Of a stretch of 64,000 nucleotides of DNA, positions 37,251 through 49,758 are shown in pieces (position 1 is the first letter of the stretch; each line of letters begins with the position of its first letter). The notes beneath the pieces were generated by a model. It did no database searches. It had not been told where the DNA came from and worked only from the letters and a program-made list of their open reading frames with translations. The position numbers and the translations under genes were made by a program. Where the stretch lies: contig JAQFVV010012419.1 of the NCBI GenBank assembly GCA_028023455.1, positions 746,001 through 810,000 on the forward strand, read 5' to 3'. The stretch is from Epiperipatus broadwayi (taxonomy: Eukaryota > Onychophora > Udeonychophora > Euonychophora > Peripatidae).

Positions 37251-38755
37251 TAAACTCACCATGCTGGCTAATGCGTGTTGATGAGCAGCCTAACCATGTT
37301 TGTATACTATATGAATAATCACATAGTAATAACAGCTGCAACGACAAGAACGTATAGAGTGGACGTTAGGAATTTGCCCTGCTCGGTTTCTTTAAGGCCT
37401 CCAAGAGGAATCAAAGGGTCTCCTTTCAGTTAATATCAAACTCCTTTCTGCAGGCATATTTGCCATAACAGATATTATATAGTTAATAGTATAAACAATT
37501 TAGTTAATAATGAAATAAATTTAACCCTTGAATTTCATACACATGATAAATTATTTTCAATGCAATTCAGCATATTGATAAACTGATGGATTTGCAAGCT
37601 AAATGTTCTTAAAGACCCATCTCATCATAAGTAGAGCTTGTCTGTCACATGACGTCCTAAGCAACTAATTAATTGCTTTTTATTGGCATTATACAAATGA
37701 GCACAGTAGTAAAGTATCAGACAAGTTTAAACTCCCATGTATATATTATTTTGACTATCAAATATTGCAGTCTTCCTAGCAACCCATTCAATTCTTCTCC
37801 AATGGCATGGTTTTGTTCCCAACTGAAGGTAGATTTCATGGATAAAATTCACTATGCTGACTCCATTAAAGTTTCTATCTCTCTCTCACAAAAAAAAAAA
37901 ATCATTGATATTGAAATATAGCTATTCAAATTAATTACCTTAAGTTTTAAAATGTTGTCTGAATTTACAAAGCACTGATTACGAATGAAAATAAAAGATA
38001 TCCATTGAACATAGGGCAGTATAAATCCAGTGTTTCTAATGAAAGTTTAATTATCTAGTTATCTAGATATCAGTCATGGAGTCTAACTGTTGCTGTTTCT
38101 TATATAAAGAAACATACCACTAGTGGTGTCTTTTGAAAGAATAATATTGTAGATAAAAAGATTAAGTTGTCAATCAAAATAACAAAATATATTAATAAGA
38201 GTATTATTTCTTATCTTTAATAAAAATTTAGTAGCTAGCCTGAATATTAAGTGAACTTTTATGCATTTCTCTTTATCTTTTTTGTTCTATTAACTATAAT
38301 ACTATTATTTGAATACATTCAATCATTAAAAAACACCCTTTACTTGTTGTTTTCTTCAGAATTAGGAATTAACATAATCAATCAACTCCATATTGTTTTA
38401 TATACAGTACTATATCTTTTCTTATTTCATATTTCCACAATTATCAATACATTTAATTAAAGAGATAACATGTGTAAGTAAATAAATAATAATATATAAT
38501 GAATATAAAGTTTATTAATTTATAGATTCTAAAGAAAGCTGCAAAAATGTTGAAAGAAAAAAAGCATTAAAATAAATGTATTTTGTGGTTGATTTATTTA
38601 AATATAAAAAAAATAATTCAGAATTGCAATGGTTAAATAAGAAAATGGACATTCTTTTTGAATCCATTAAAGTTAGAATTAATTAAAAGCACTAAACCAT
38701 CATCTGATCATCATTTCTTATGCTTATACAAGCTATTAAAATAGTAGCTACTCAC

Positions 38756-38835
38756 TCCATACAGTAGTGTCATCCATTCCAAGTCATTGTAATCAATGGA
38801 TGCTAGAAGGTTTGTGCATGCCAACAAATTTTTCT
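38756..38835 (-). CDS. POLRMT: POLRMT exon, start of the specificity-loop region
   Basis: This exon is two bases plus 26 codons, phase 1 to 0, with donor TATGGA|gtgagt. The peptide is divergent but holds a short L-L-A-S-I-D-Y stretch that lines up with S-I-T-Y of the animal specificity loop at the expected spacing. The acceptor is the weak part. The stronger-looking ccacag lies ten bases upstream (exon to 38845), but entering there in phase 1 gives a stop codon. The next AG (gcattag) gives phase 1 and joins both neighbours in frame. The same peptide loosely resembles a PCI domain, which I considered and rejected. Confidence 0.72.
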
Positions 38836-39218
38836 CTAATGCAACCTGTGGCATAGAATCAAAAGTTTCTTATTCCTAGATTAGATCATTTCTCATCTAA
38901 ATACCTAAAGATAATAAGTATCCATGAAAAATACACAAATGCCAGATAAGATGAATTAATACAACTCTTCTGTAAGGGACATCATCACAAAGTCTATAAA
39001 TAATCAGAACTGCTAAAGTACAGAAAACTTTCAAATATTGATCAAAAAGAAGGGTCAAAAACATATTAATATAAGGCAATTAAATAGCTCTGAAGGGTTT
39101 AGTATAGTGGAAGAGAGTCAGAATTTGGAGCTTATGATCCTTGAATATTTCCAGTACTCAAACTTCTAACACATTCCTGAGCAATAAAGACATTTGATTA
39201 TTTATTATAAAATACAAT

Positions 39219-39970
39219 TGTTGTGTATGACTCTCGAATGAGCAAATAACAATTAATTAATAACTAAAACTAAATTAGTAACTAAGGATTTATTATAAGT
39301 TATACAAACCCAAAACTAGAATATATATATATACACAAGCATAAATATAATTATATAGACAAATAAATGATCACAGACTTCTAAAAGTCTTTAAACACTC
39401 TTTCAATATTGTCCGATAATTACTATCTTATTTAAAGGATTGACACTTTCCACAAGTTAAAACCTAAGAGCTATTTAGGCTAACGTAAAACAAAATAAGA
39501 TCAGGACGACCTGCTTTAAAAACTAGTTGGATTTTTATATCTTCAAATTCAGAAATGTCTGGGTTTATTCCCTCACATATGTTGACTGGTTACCGACGAT
39601 ACTCACTGCAGACTAAATAGCACTTCACCAACTCAAAGGAGAAAAAGAGCACTTAAATCTACAATCCCAAGTTTTTATAGTCTGCTGTTTAATTGTTCTC
39701 TTATCACAAAAATTCCTTTGGAAAAGCATTTAATTAATTTCACTTTCCGGATCTACTATGTTCGTAAGATTTTATCTTTACATTAATCAGTTCAAAATTT
39801 GCTCTTCTGTTCTTTTCATTCGATCTGTAGAAATCTTTTAATTACATAACTATTCATTTTCTTACATCTATAACTCATTCCTAAAACATTTTCCATTATT
39901 ATTAATTATTCTGGAGTATTCTTATCAATGTTTTTTATACTAAAATATTTAATGAAATTAAAGTACTACA
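39219..39970 (-). repeat. 3' LTR of the old Gypsy element
   Basis: This is a 752-bp LTR. Its inner edge abuts the polypurine tract at 39971-39986. Confidence 0.88.
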
Positions 39971-40299
39971 ATTCCTCCCCTCACTCCAGAAGTTGTAATT
40001 GTTTCTTACACATAATCATTCCATCTTTTTGGTTTTCTTTTGATCATATAGGTCTGGGCAATTTATTTATTTCAGGTTCCACTTGAATTTCTTCTGATAT
40101 TTCATCACTGTTTTCCTCAATTAATTGGTTTTCCTCTGTTTTTCTTTCCATGTTGTTTCTTTTGTCACTCTCCACTTCCTGCATATTTGCATCTTGCTAT
40201 ATTTCCAGCTTCAATTCTTCTGGCTGTCTTTTCTTTATATGGTTCATATGGCATCTGTACTTTAAACCACTAATTTCACTAACCATGTATATTTGATTT

Positions 40300-43200
40300 G
40301 ACAATATTTTGTCTATTGTTCCTTTAATCCACTTTTTATGTAGAACGTGTCTCATCTATACAAGCTCACTAATTCTAAAAGATTTACTTGGGTTCACATT
40401 TGGAACACTAATCTTTTCGTTAAGATGCAAAACTGCCAATTTAGTCCTTAGTTTGCGTCCACACATTATTTCTGTCGGAGATTTTCCTGTCATTGTAAAT
40501 GGGGATATAACATAAATGTCTGTAATGGGTTTTGCATTTTCCACATACTGATTTTTTTAAAACTTATCTTTGCTTGCCGTACTGCTTTCTCTGATAATCC
40601 ATTTGACCCTAACCCTTCCTGTCCAGTAAAACCTGCTCCGTTATCTGACCCAACCACTTCTGGAAAACAAAGTATCGAGCATACCATCTTTAGAACACTT
40701 AATTATCTCCAGGGCACTACTACCTTTCACTATATGGCATTCTATTCATCGTGATAATGCGTCTGTAATTATCAGCAGAATTTTTCCATTCGCTGGTCCT
40801 GTGTGATCAATATGCACTCTCTCCTACGCCTTTGTTGCCTTCAGCCAGGATGTAAAATTTTCACTTTCTCACTGACACACAAAACCTTTAATGTAATTTT
40901 CTATATCTGCGTTATTTTGCAGCCACCAGACATAGTTATATGCCAAAGTTTTCACATGCACTATTCAAGGATGTCCTTCATGGAGAAGTTTTAGAACTTT
41001 ATTCCTCCCTGTAGGCAGTATAACTACTTTATCTCCTACTACTATATACCAGCTACAATCAAATAGTTGCTTTTTATTAGCCCAAAATCCCATTGTCACA
41101 TAACTAGATCTAATTTTAGGTCAGCCCTTCTTAATCCAATTCATCACAATATCGTACCCTTTTCCTTCCCTAGCCCACGTTTGGACTGTATTACTATTTA
41201 ACACTTGTGAGTTCATGCTGTCAATATAATTAACCTCAAACTCACTATTGCATATCTCTTGACTATCTGGAAATCTTGACAACGCGTCTGCGTGTGATAT
41301 TTCTTGCCCTTGTTTATATTTCAATAAATAATCATATGCAGCTAACATATTCCGCCATTGTAATATATGCTGATTTATCATAGTTCATCCATATTTTCTT
41401 TTCTTTTAGTTCTGTCATCATCTTATTTTACTACACGAGTATAATTTACTCATCCTTCATTGATCCTTATTTCATTGCAAAATTAATGTTCAGGAGCTGC
41501 ATAATCATTTCCTAAAATTCCCAACAAAGACTTAAGATCAGTAATAATTTCAAAACTACCCCCGAAAACAAATTGATATTTTTTCACTGCAAATTATGCT
41601 CTGCTTTTGACAATTTTTTGGATGCATATGCAACAGGCCGCTTGTTATTATCTACAGGATGAGTTAAAACAGTACCTACCCCCAATGCAATGCATCGGTT
41701 TGTAATTCTAGCTTCACACTCATAGTCAAAATGATCCAACTACATATCTCATGATCAAACCTCTTTAGTTTTTTTGAAAGCCCTGTCTTGGGTTTCTGAC
41801 CAAAGCCAACATTGCCCTTGGCGCAATAACTTATACAACTGTTTTTCCACTATTGCCTAATTCTTTAAAAATGGCTCAAAAAATTAACTAGCCCTAAAAA
41901 CGCCCGCAGCTGCCTTACATTTTCCAGCCTTAAAGGGTTTCTAACAGCCCTGACTTTGCCGTTAAAGGATGTTTTCCTTTATCTGAAATGCTGTGACCCA
42001 GAAACTTTTAACTATTGTGTCTTCCACACACACTTTTCATGGTTTAACTTAACACTCGCCTGACTTAATTTATTGCAAACTTTCAAAATTCTCTCTCTTA
42101 ACAATTCACTAAATGTCGCTGTTATCAAAATGTCATTGTAATAAGGCGTTAACCCTTTTAACCCTTGTAGCACTGAGTTTAATTTGACCTGAAAAATGTT
42201 CAGTGCTGTGGCAATTCCGAACAGTAAATGATTACATTTGAACAGACTTGCAGATTTGTCAGTAACTTTAATCTGATGATAGGTGGAGTTGAGGTCCAAT
42301 TTGACAAAAAACTTTGCATTTGACAAACTTGCTAAGACTTCTCTAACATTACGTACGGGATAAGCACCTTCATTTAGATATTTATTCACAGTCACATGGT
42401 AATCATCGCACTTTCTGATTTACCCGTTAAGTTTAGTTATCACCACAATGGGCATGGCCCATTCTGCCTCTTCTACAGAGGTTAAAATTCCTCTAGCCAC
42501 CAACGTTTTTAATTTTTCTATGACCTTTTCTACATGTGCAAATGGAATTCCACAGTTTACAGATTACAGGGTGTGCATTTTCATTTAATTCTAAATCATT
42601 TGCATTTATTAAACCTAACTCCTCAGAAAATAATTCAGGATACTTATTTAACATTTCCTGCTCAATGGAAATGTTTTTAACAATTGATATCTTAATATCA
42701 AACTCCTTAAACCTCTCCTGATTACTAGACTTATTTGTCCTTTAACAATATATATATTGGCAAATAGCATACTTTATTTTTATATGAAATTGGAGCATCT
42801 GCCATTCCAACTACCACTAGTGAGTATCCATCCTCTTTCATCTTTAACTTTTATATCTGATTTTTTAATTTAAACTCCTTATAACCTTTTACTATTTCCT
42901 TCCATTCGTTTTCAGACACCAATGACAAATCTGAGCCATTATCAATCTCCATTTCCAGTTCTATGCTACATATTTTAAAGTGCTAGCATATATTGATTTT
43001 GCGAATGGGAAATCATAACCTTTTAATATTAATTTTGTCTTGCTTACTTCCCCTCTGTTTGGTTACTTCTCTTTTATTATTTGGCTTGGGTTTTTTTGCA
43101 AACTGTTGCTAAATGCCCTTTGTTGCCACAATTAAAACAGCGTTCTCAATGCCATTTACAATTCTTAGAGAAATGATCTGTTTTCCCATAGCAACAACAT

Positions 43201-43560
43201 TTCCCTAAAGATATTGGTTCGCAACTTGATTTATAATTTCTCTGCAGCCTACTTTTATTTGTTTTATAAACTGCTGTTCTGCCTTCCTCATCCGCTTTAT
43301 TTGTAAAAGTGAGAACATGCTCAATAAATAACCCATATGTGACCCCTTCTTTGATCGCTAATTTATATGACAACTCAGTTTCAGTTATTAAGGTTTATCT
43401 TAACATTTTATCTGCCATTCCCCATAGCAATTGCTCCAACAAGATTTACTCACCAAATTTCCCATACTGATAGTTTTTTTACTAACTGGTGTAATGCTAT
43501 GTCAAAATCCTTTATTTTTTTTCTCATTTCACCTGTTTTCTATTTCGAAGTGCCAGCCTA
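40300..43560 (-). pseudogene. Gag-Pol remnants of the old Gypsy element
   Basis: From high to low coordinate the minus strand shows: a CCHC knuckle CCCYGKTDHFSKNC (about 43150-43200); a protease site reading D-N-G-S in place of D-S-G/D-T-G (about 42940); reverse transcriptase KLDLNSTYHQIK (about 42290) with its catalytic box decayed to Y-Y-N-D (about 42140); an RNase H tail YDYLLKYKQGQEISHADALS (about 41310); and integrase pieces GSDNGAGF (about 40635) and GKSPTEIMCGRKLRTK (about 40460). Many stops and shifts intervene. The mutated active sites show long-standing inactivity. Confidence 0.85.
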
Positions 43561-43928
43561 GTACTGTGCCTAGACAGCTGCAGGCTAAAATGCTCTATTA
43601 ACTTATTAACTATCACCTCATAACTTACTGCCTCCATTATAGGTCCGTCAAATAACTTAACAATTTCAATTACTTTTCTCCCTGCTAAGCACAACAAAAC
43701 TGCTACCTTTCTACTATTGTCGCTTATGCCATTAAGCGTGAAAAAATTTTCGAGTTACGTCATGTACAACAGCCATTCTTCTGCATTTCCTACATCAAAT
43801 TCAGAGATACTACCTTAACCATTACCTGTTGATGGAAACTATTGATCTATACTATTGATTGACAATTCTAGTCCTGCTCGTATTATTACTTACCTTGTAC
43901 TAGATTCGAATTTCCGACTGTGCCATTT

Positions 43929-44729
43929 TGAGGTGTATTTACCCACGATTCTCGAAGGGGCAAACCACAATTAATTAATAACTAAAACTAAATTTATTAC
44001 TAAGGATTTATATTATTATAAGTTATACAAACACAAAACTATAATACATATATACAAGCTTAAAAATAATTAATATACAAATAAAAGATCAAGGAGTTCT
44101 AAAAGTCTTTAAACACTCTTTCAATATTATCCGACAATTACTGTCTTATTTAATAGATTGACACTTTCCATAACTATGCTAAATAAATACAAGTTCTCCA
44201 AGTTAAAATCTAAGGGCCATTTAGGTTTACTTAAAACAAAATAAGATCAGGACGATTTGTTTTAAATACTAGTCAGATTTTTATATCTTCAGATTCCGAA
44301 ACATCTGGGTTTATTGCCTGACAGATGATGACTGGTTACCGACAATACTCATTGCAGGACAAATAGCAATTCACCAACACAAAGTGAAAAAAGAGCATTT
44401 AAATCTACAATCCCAAGTTTTTCTAGTCTGCCGTTTAATTGTTCTCTTATCAAAAAAATTCCTTTGCTAAAGCATTTCATTAATTTCATTTTCCTGATCT
44501 ACTATTTTCATAAGATTTTATTTTTACACTAATCAGTTCAAAATTTGCTCTTCCCTTTTCATTCAGTCTGTAGAAACCTTTTAATTGCATAACTATTCAT
44601 TTTCTTATATCTATAACTCATTCCTAAAACAGTTTCCATTGCCATTAATTAGTACATTTAAATTTAACTTATGGAGTATTCTTATCGATATTTTTATACT
44701 AAAATATTTATTGAAATTAAAATACTGCA
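43929..44729 (-). repeat. 5' LTR of the old Gypsy element
   Basis: This is an 801-bp LTR. It is longer than its partner through small insertions, for example around 44185-44205. Confidence 0.88.
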
Positions 44730-44746
44730 CAATAGCTATACTACTA

Positions 44747-45379
44747 TGTTTCCCTAAAAATAAGACCTAACCAAAAAATAAATCCTAACATGATTTTTCA
44801 GGATACTACTAATATAAGCCCTATTCCAAATATAAGCCTTAGTTAAGAGTTAGTCTGATAGATGTATTGAAATAAATGTTACTCAGAATAATTTGGCAGA
44901 CAGACCAATTTTTTTACTTTTCATTTATCAAAGTACCTTCATTCAGTTTGATATAAGAGTTCCTCTTAATTCTGATTTTCAACTGTATATAATGTAAATA
45001 AACAATATTGATATTCAAAAAGGCTGAAACTTATTATTAGTGCAACCTTAATTCAAAAATTAATCAAAATAGCTTAACGTTTTATATACTATTTTAAATT
45101 AAATATTACTAATTTCAACTGCATGGAAATAACTTTTCATATTCTCATATAGAATGAGAATGTTCTGTGATCTGTTTATAATCCTAAATTTACATATTCA
45201 ATGGTAGTAAAAGTTATTTATGTGCTGTTGAAATTATGAAAATAATATAGAATAAATAGAGATTTTTGTACTTAAATAAATGTAGATTTTTGTACATGAA
45301 AAAAAAAAGAAGACATCCCTTGAAAATAGACTCTGGAGTAAAAATTAATATAAGACCCAATCCTATTTTCAGGGAAACA
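44747..45379. mobile_element. Mariner-like MITE
   Basis: Inverted ends TGTTTCCCTAAAAATAAGACC and, from the right, TGTTTCCCTGAAAATAGGA frame a 633-bp A+T-rich interior. TA (left) and TG (right, decayed TA) flank it. The aaaataagacc end motif belongs to a very widespread animal DNA-transposon family. It starts only 17 bp from the end of the Gypsy LTR. No transposase remains. Confidence 0.75.
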
Positions 45380-47771
45380 TGACCGTTATTAATAACAAAT
45401 AAAATAATCAAATGGTTTCAGAAGTTTATGTAAATATAATTAATGCAATTTACTTCAACACTCCTGCAACTATATTAAAAGTGACAGAAACTTTCACTTA
45501 AAATATATTCTGATCAATCAATCTATTTTGTCTGTGTATATAGTATTTATCCACTCTTTTCAAAATTTCTGCTCCTTCAATCTCCATAATTTTCATTAAT
45601 GAGCGAACTGCACCATTTAACCTATGTTAACCTTGACAGCAAAGCAAGATTTTTATTCAATGACTGTTAAGTTGTGTTAATAACCCACCACAAAATTTTG
45701 ACAAAAAAATAACTATGGTTAAATTTAATATGTAATTAACACAGCCATCATAAAATGTTGAATTTTAGTCTTCATTTTTTAATTCAGACTGATTAGAAAA
45801 TTAAAACAGTACTTGATGTACTAAAGCTGCAATGTAGAGGAGATAGGAAGCCTTTTCACACCCATAATAAATGTGTAATGTCGCAATGACATCAAATTTA
45901 AAGAAATAATCCCTGAGAGTATATGTGAAAACAAGATTTTTTTTGTAATACTTCGACATTTTCAGTTATTTGTCATATTTTTCATTAATATCCGAGGTTG
46001 CAACACTAAAATCAGCATTCGCAAGGGGACGTGGATGTTTGGTGGCTTATGTAGGGAAACAGATGAATGTTTTATATAAAAATTTAATAAAAGTGTAATA
46101 ATTAATATGTATTTTTGTTTAATTTCTTTATTAATAAAAAAAAAAACATTACTTAGCAGTTTTATGAAAATCCCAGCGTTTTTCGGAGTGAAAATTTTTA
46201 CTGCAGATCTCCATTTTCTGTGGTAATATCTTCTATAAAAAATTTGGTTTTAACACGTAAATTCCTGTTACATGTTAAGTATCATAGGAATATAGTTAAT
46301 GAATTTTTATCCAAATTACTTAAAAATCAAAATCATTTACTATTTGTTTGCTGTATATTTAAATGAACTATTTTTTTGATTAATGGCATCATTATTGTAA
46401 TATCGCATTTTATTTTAAATGTCATTCTTAAAAGTTATTAGTTTTTTAAAGTCGCATCTTTTTTTTTCAAGTCACTTTTTTTTTTTTGGTTAATGTTGAA
46501 AGTTGTACATATTTGTGAAAGTCGCATTTATTTTAAATGTCGTTCTTAAAAGTTTTTTGTTAATGTTGTAAGTTTTACTACTTTTTTACTTTTACTTCTT
46601 TTTAGTCCTGCAACATGGAGCATGCATTAGACCTACTGTGTCTGTTGACATTCGTATCAACCTCCCGATATTTTGGTCAGATCACAAGATTACAAAGTTA
46701 GTAGTAGATTGATACGAAAGTGAACAAATGCTCCTTATTGGAGCTTTAATACTCAAGTATCGTTAATAGAATGCATTCATATTAAGGTTTTAGATTCACT
46801 GAGTTGAATGCATCTTTTTCTTCAGCTTCTTTAATATTAGAAACCATGCACTAATAAACGGAGATGCCTATTTGGAAAAACAAAATCTGAAAAGTGTCCA
46901 AAGAGATAGAGTTTATAAAGCTTTTTAAAAGTGATAGATTGGAAATTGAATTTTCTAGATAATTATTTTTTGAAATATCACTTGAACATAAGCCCTTATT
47001 AGTTGATCTTGATAAATAATTTGATTGAAACTATATTTGAAGAACGCAACATAATGGGTCATATACTTTTGGAATGCAACTTGTATTATTGACTGGGAAC
47101 AATTTCAAAAAATATTCTGTTTTTCCAAGATCATTATCAAATATAATTTGTGTTAATGTTTCTATTTTATTTCTTATGTTCAATAATATTCTCCAGTGCA
47201 TGTTTAATTTGTAATAATCTCTTCTCTTTTGAGAAATCATCAATGACCAGTTGTCAATGATAAACAAATATGCATGCTTATAAAGTGAAAAGGTCACCAA
47301 TGACCAATGGAAGTAATAAAATCTGACAAATGATAAGATGCCATGAATGATCAGATTATGACACTTTCCAGGTGTTGTCGTTAAAATATATACTTGCCAA
47401 TTAATGCTAGAGTTACATAGATAGACAATAAAAAGTTGATTTGTACTCAAAATTACAGAAAGTTTAATAATTTTAAATCATTAGCTTGAATAACAAATGA
47501 TAAATAAAAGATGACTCATGGATGGATATGAAACTGCATTCCACTAATAGCAAGCTAGAAACTGACTTGGAGATCTATTTACCACTACCACATTCTGTTG
47601 AGTACTCGTGTTTAGAGATGATTCTGGTGGGAAATAAAAAAGTTGCTGTAAAAATATCTTTTCAAATGGTTTGACAGAAATTACCAGAAAATAATTATTT
47701 TCATAATGCAAATTAACATACATAATCCAAATTACTACATTTAGATTATTTTCTTACAAGAAAACTCTTAC
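45380..47771. other. Intron sequence with minor repeats
   Basis: A unit near gtcgcatt-ttattttaaatgtcgttcttaaaagtt occurs at about 46402 and 46522. A frame of about 40 codons at 45510-45625 (minus strand) looks mildly coding but has the wrong phase for POLRMT and no clear donor. A 139-codon minus frame at 47031-47450 resembles nothing I know. Confidence 0.4.
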
Positions 47772-47889
47772 TCCAGTCTGCTTGAGGTTTGTAATACACC
47801 TGACAAACATAAAGACCAAGTGGCGTCTTCCATTCTACCAAGGCATTTCGATGGTGACTTATACAACTTGCACACTGTCTCAACCATTT
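47772..47889 (-). CDS. POLRMT: POLRMT exon with the VEWxTPLG motif
   Basis: This exon has 39 codons plus one base, phase 0 to 1. The acceptor is actgttacag and the donor is TGGA|gtaaga. It encodes KWLRQCASCISHH followed by VEWKTPLGLYVCQVYYKP. The V-x-W-x-T-P-x-G signature of single-subunit RNA polymerases is plain, and the preceding W-L-x-x-x-A-x-x-I-S helix matches the animal enzyme. No in-frame stop is present and the other frames are closed. The intron upstream (47890-54055) holds a CR1/Jockey-like LINE tail and a decayed RTE copy. The intron downstream holds a Gypsy element and a MITE. Confidence 0.93.
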
Positions 47890-49026
47890 CTGTAACAGTA
47901 AAAAAAAAAAAAAAGACTTGAAGTTGAATTAAAATTAAAATAATAATAATAAAAATTAAAAACTTTTTCTAAAACAAAAAAGTTAAGAATGTATATCTCT
48001 AACATTGATTTCTTTTTGCATAGGCTTAACTTTTTTTTTATAATAAAACAATTTATTTACAGTAATTATAAAATAAATAAAAGTGTTGCTTATACTCACA
48101 ATTACTCTAAAATCATAAAATATTGAAATGAATAAGTAATCATGAATATTAAATTAAATGTAACTCTAAATATACATAAACCTATATTAATATTAATTCC
48201 AAGGTTTTGAATTCAAATGTAAAAGAAAAATCTTATCCATATAATAAAATACCTTAATCATAGTTTTTGTTGATATTATAGGCTTTATTCTGCTTTTCAT
48301 GAACATACTTTGGGCATCAATGATGGCAGACAATGAAAATGGGTCCCCCAATATTATTAAATAGATGGCAGTCCTCTTTTTTTCTTATAACATAGTTTTC
48401 TTCCTTTAAGCAGGCAAAGTTATATCCTATTCACAATCAAAGTTCATATCTAGATGATTGTTTAGCCACATATGGCAAATAGTATTCTGGTAAACGATAT
48501 TGTCATAGTAATTGAATTAGATGTAGTATTTAAAAATATTTTTTAAAACTGTCAGCAACAGAAAACTATTTAAAGCTATACTGTAGAAAAATATTTTAAA
48601 CAAGTGGTTTTCCATTAGAGATAAACTTTACAACATCACCTAGAGTGCTTCATCTTTTCAGCTTTCTGTTTTTTTTATTAACATTATGATGCCACATTAT
48701 TTGGCCAATTGATACGTTCTTCAGATGTCTACTTGGAAAATAGTTTTCCTTATTGGTATTAAGCTGAAATACATTCATTACTTTAAATACAGGTCAAAAT
48801 ATATTTCCACAAATACAAATATAATTCTTCTATTAAATCTTAGTTGCACTTTTATGTACAAAAAAATTTCCACAATAGTTTATACATTTACATTTTCTTT
48901 TAATTTCAAACATAATACAAAATAAACTACTGATAACAATAAATTACACTTCAATAATAGATTAATTATATATATATATAAATAATTGATTATATAATAT
49001 TATAAATGCAAATATATTTCTATAAA

Positions 49027-49640
49027 CTACGTTAATTTTTTCGTTCCCCATCTCCCCTCTTTAATATATTTTTTAATTTGATTTTTTATTTCCCTATAAT
49101 GCTGCAAGCTTTTTAGTTCAATAGGTAAATTATTGAATAATTTAGGAACAAAATGATTTCTTATTCTACAATATTTACTACAATATTTTGAAACTGTATA
49201 TGTATCTGTTTTTCTTAAGCACATTTCAAATAATTTTAAAGTACTACCAAAAATTTTTTTCTCTATAATTATATATTCAAGAAGATGATTGAATAATAAA
49301 ATATTTTTGTATCCACTTTTTTCGTTTTTGATATAATTTTCTTCAATTATTCTTTTTTGCAGTAATGCTAACCTATTAATATTAGAAAAACTTACAAAAC
49401 CATAAAGCATTATTCCATATGTCAAAATAGATTCACATGAAGAGTTATAATAACAATAAGAATATTTAATGGAAAAATATCTTTGATTATGTAGAACACT
49501 GCTATAAAATATTTAAATTTATTAATTAGTATGTTAATATGTTGTTTCCAAGACATTTTTTCATCTACAATCAATCGAAGATATCTAATATATTTTACTT
49601 GTTCTACTTTTATGCATTTATTATCATTACATATTACATT
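49027..49640 (-). mobile_element. 3' end of a CR1/Jockey-type LINE
   Basis: The minus-strand frame (49425-49027) carries LTYGIMLYG and LALLQKRII, then RNHFVPKLFNNLPIELK, the post-palm region usual at the end of CR1/Jockey-group reverse transcriptases. Upstream (49440-49600) fragments like VDEKMSWKQHI continue it with stops and shifts. Everything 5' of the thumb is missing, as expected of 5'-truncated LINE insertions. Confidence 0.75.
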
Positions 49641-49758
49641 ATTATCATATATATATATATATATATGTAAATGTATTTCAATACTTTTATATTACATGTG
49701 AGGAGACCATATTAAAATACATTTAGTTTTTTTTTCCATTTATATAAATTCTTTTCTC

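Larger units (their letters stand above)
33740..37440 (-). mobile_element. RTE-clade LINE, nearly full length, copy 1
   Basis: It reads from about 37440 (5') down to about 33740, where it ends in an RTE-like TTGATGATGATG tail. Order: APE-type endonuclease, reverse transcriptase, C-terminal region ending in a WxxxxxDR-type motif. Without its nested 523-bp hAT insertion and the duplicated 8 bp it is about 3.17 kb, normal for RTE. Several stops and frameshifts make it inactive. It lies in the same orientation as POLRMT. Confidence 0.9.
39219..44729 (-). mobile_element. Old Ty3/Gypsy retrotransposon, complete but decayed
   Basis: LTRs at 39219-39970 and 43929-44729 begin TG and end CA. A 4-bp target duplication caat lies at 39215-39218 and 44730-44733. 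Reading on the minus strand, a primer-binding-like TGGCACAGTCGG (up to 43925) follows the 5' LTR after three bases. A polypurine tract GAGTGAGGGGAGGAAT (39971-39986) precedes the 3' LTR. The LTRs differ by well over 10% with several indels, so this copy is much older than the one at 7.5 kb. Confidence 0.92.

Noticed and set aside
38756-38845. COP9 signalosome subunit 4 (PCI domain) exon
   Set aside because: The frame resembles a PCI helix, and 37750-37830 has a W-E-x-N stretch. However, no intermediate exon exists between them, and using the downstream acceptor gives perfect phase and position for POLRMT.
45510-45625. Possible exon (GAVRSLMKIMEIEGAEIL)
   Set aside because: It is open and mildly coding-like, but starting at the available acceptor in the needed phase gives a stop. 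No donor or family match was found.
47031-47450. 139-codon minus-strand ORF
   Set aside because: It is long for this composition but has no recognisable domain, conserved motif or splice context, so I did not call a gene.
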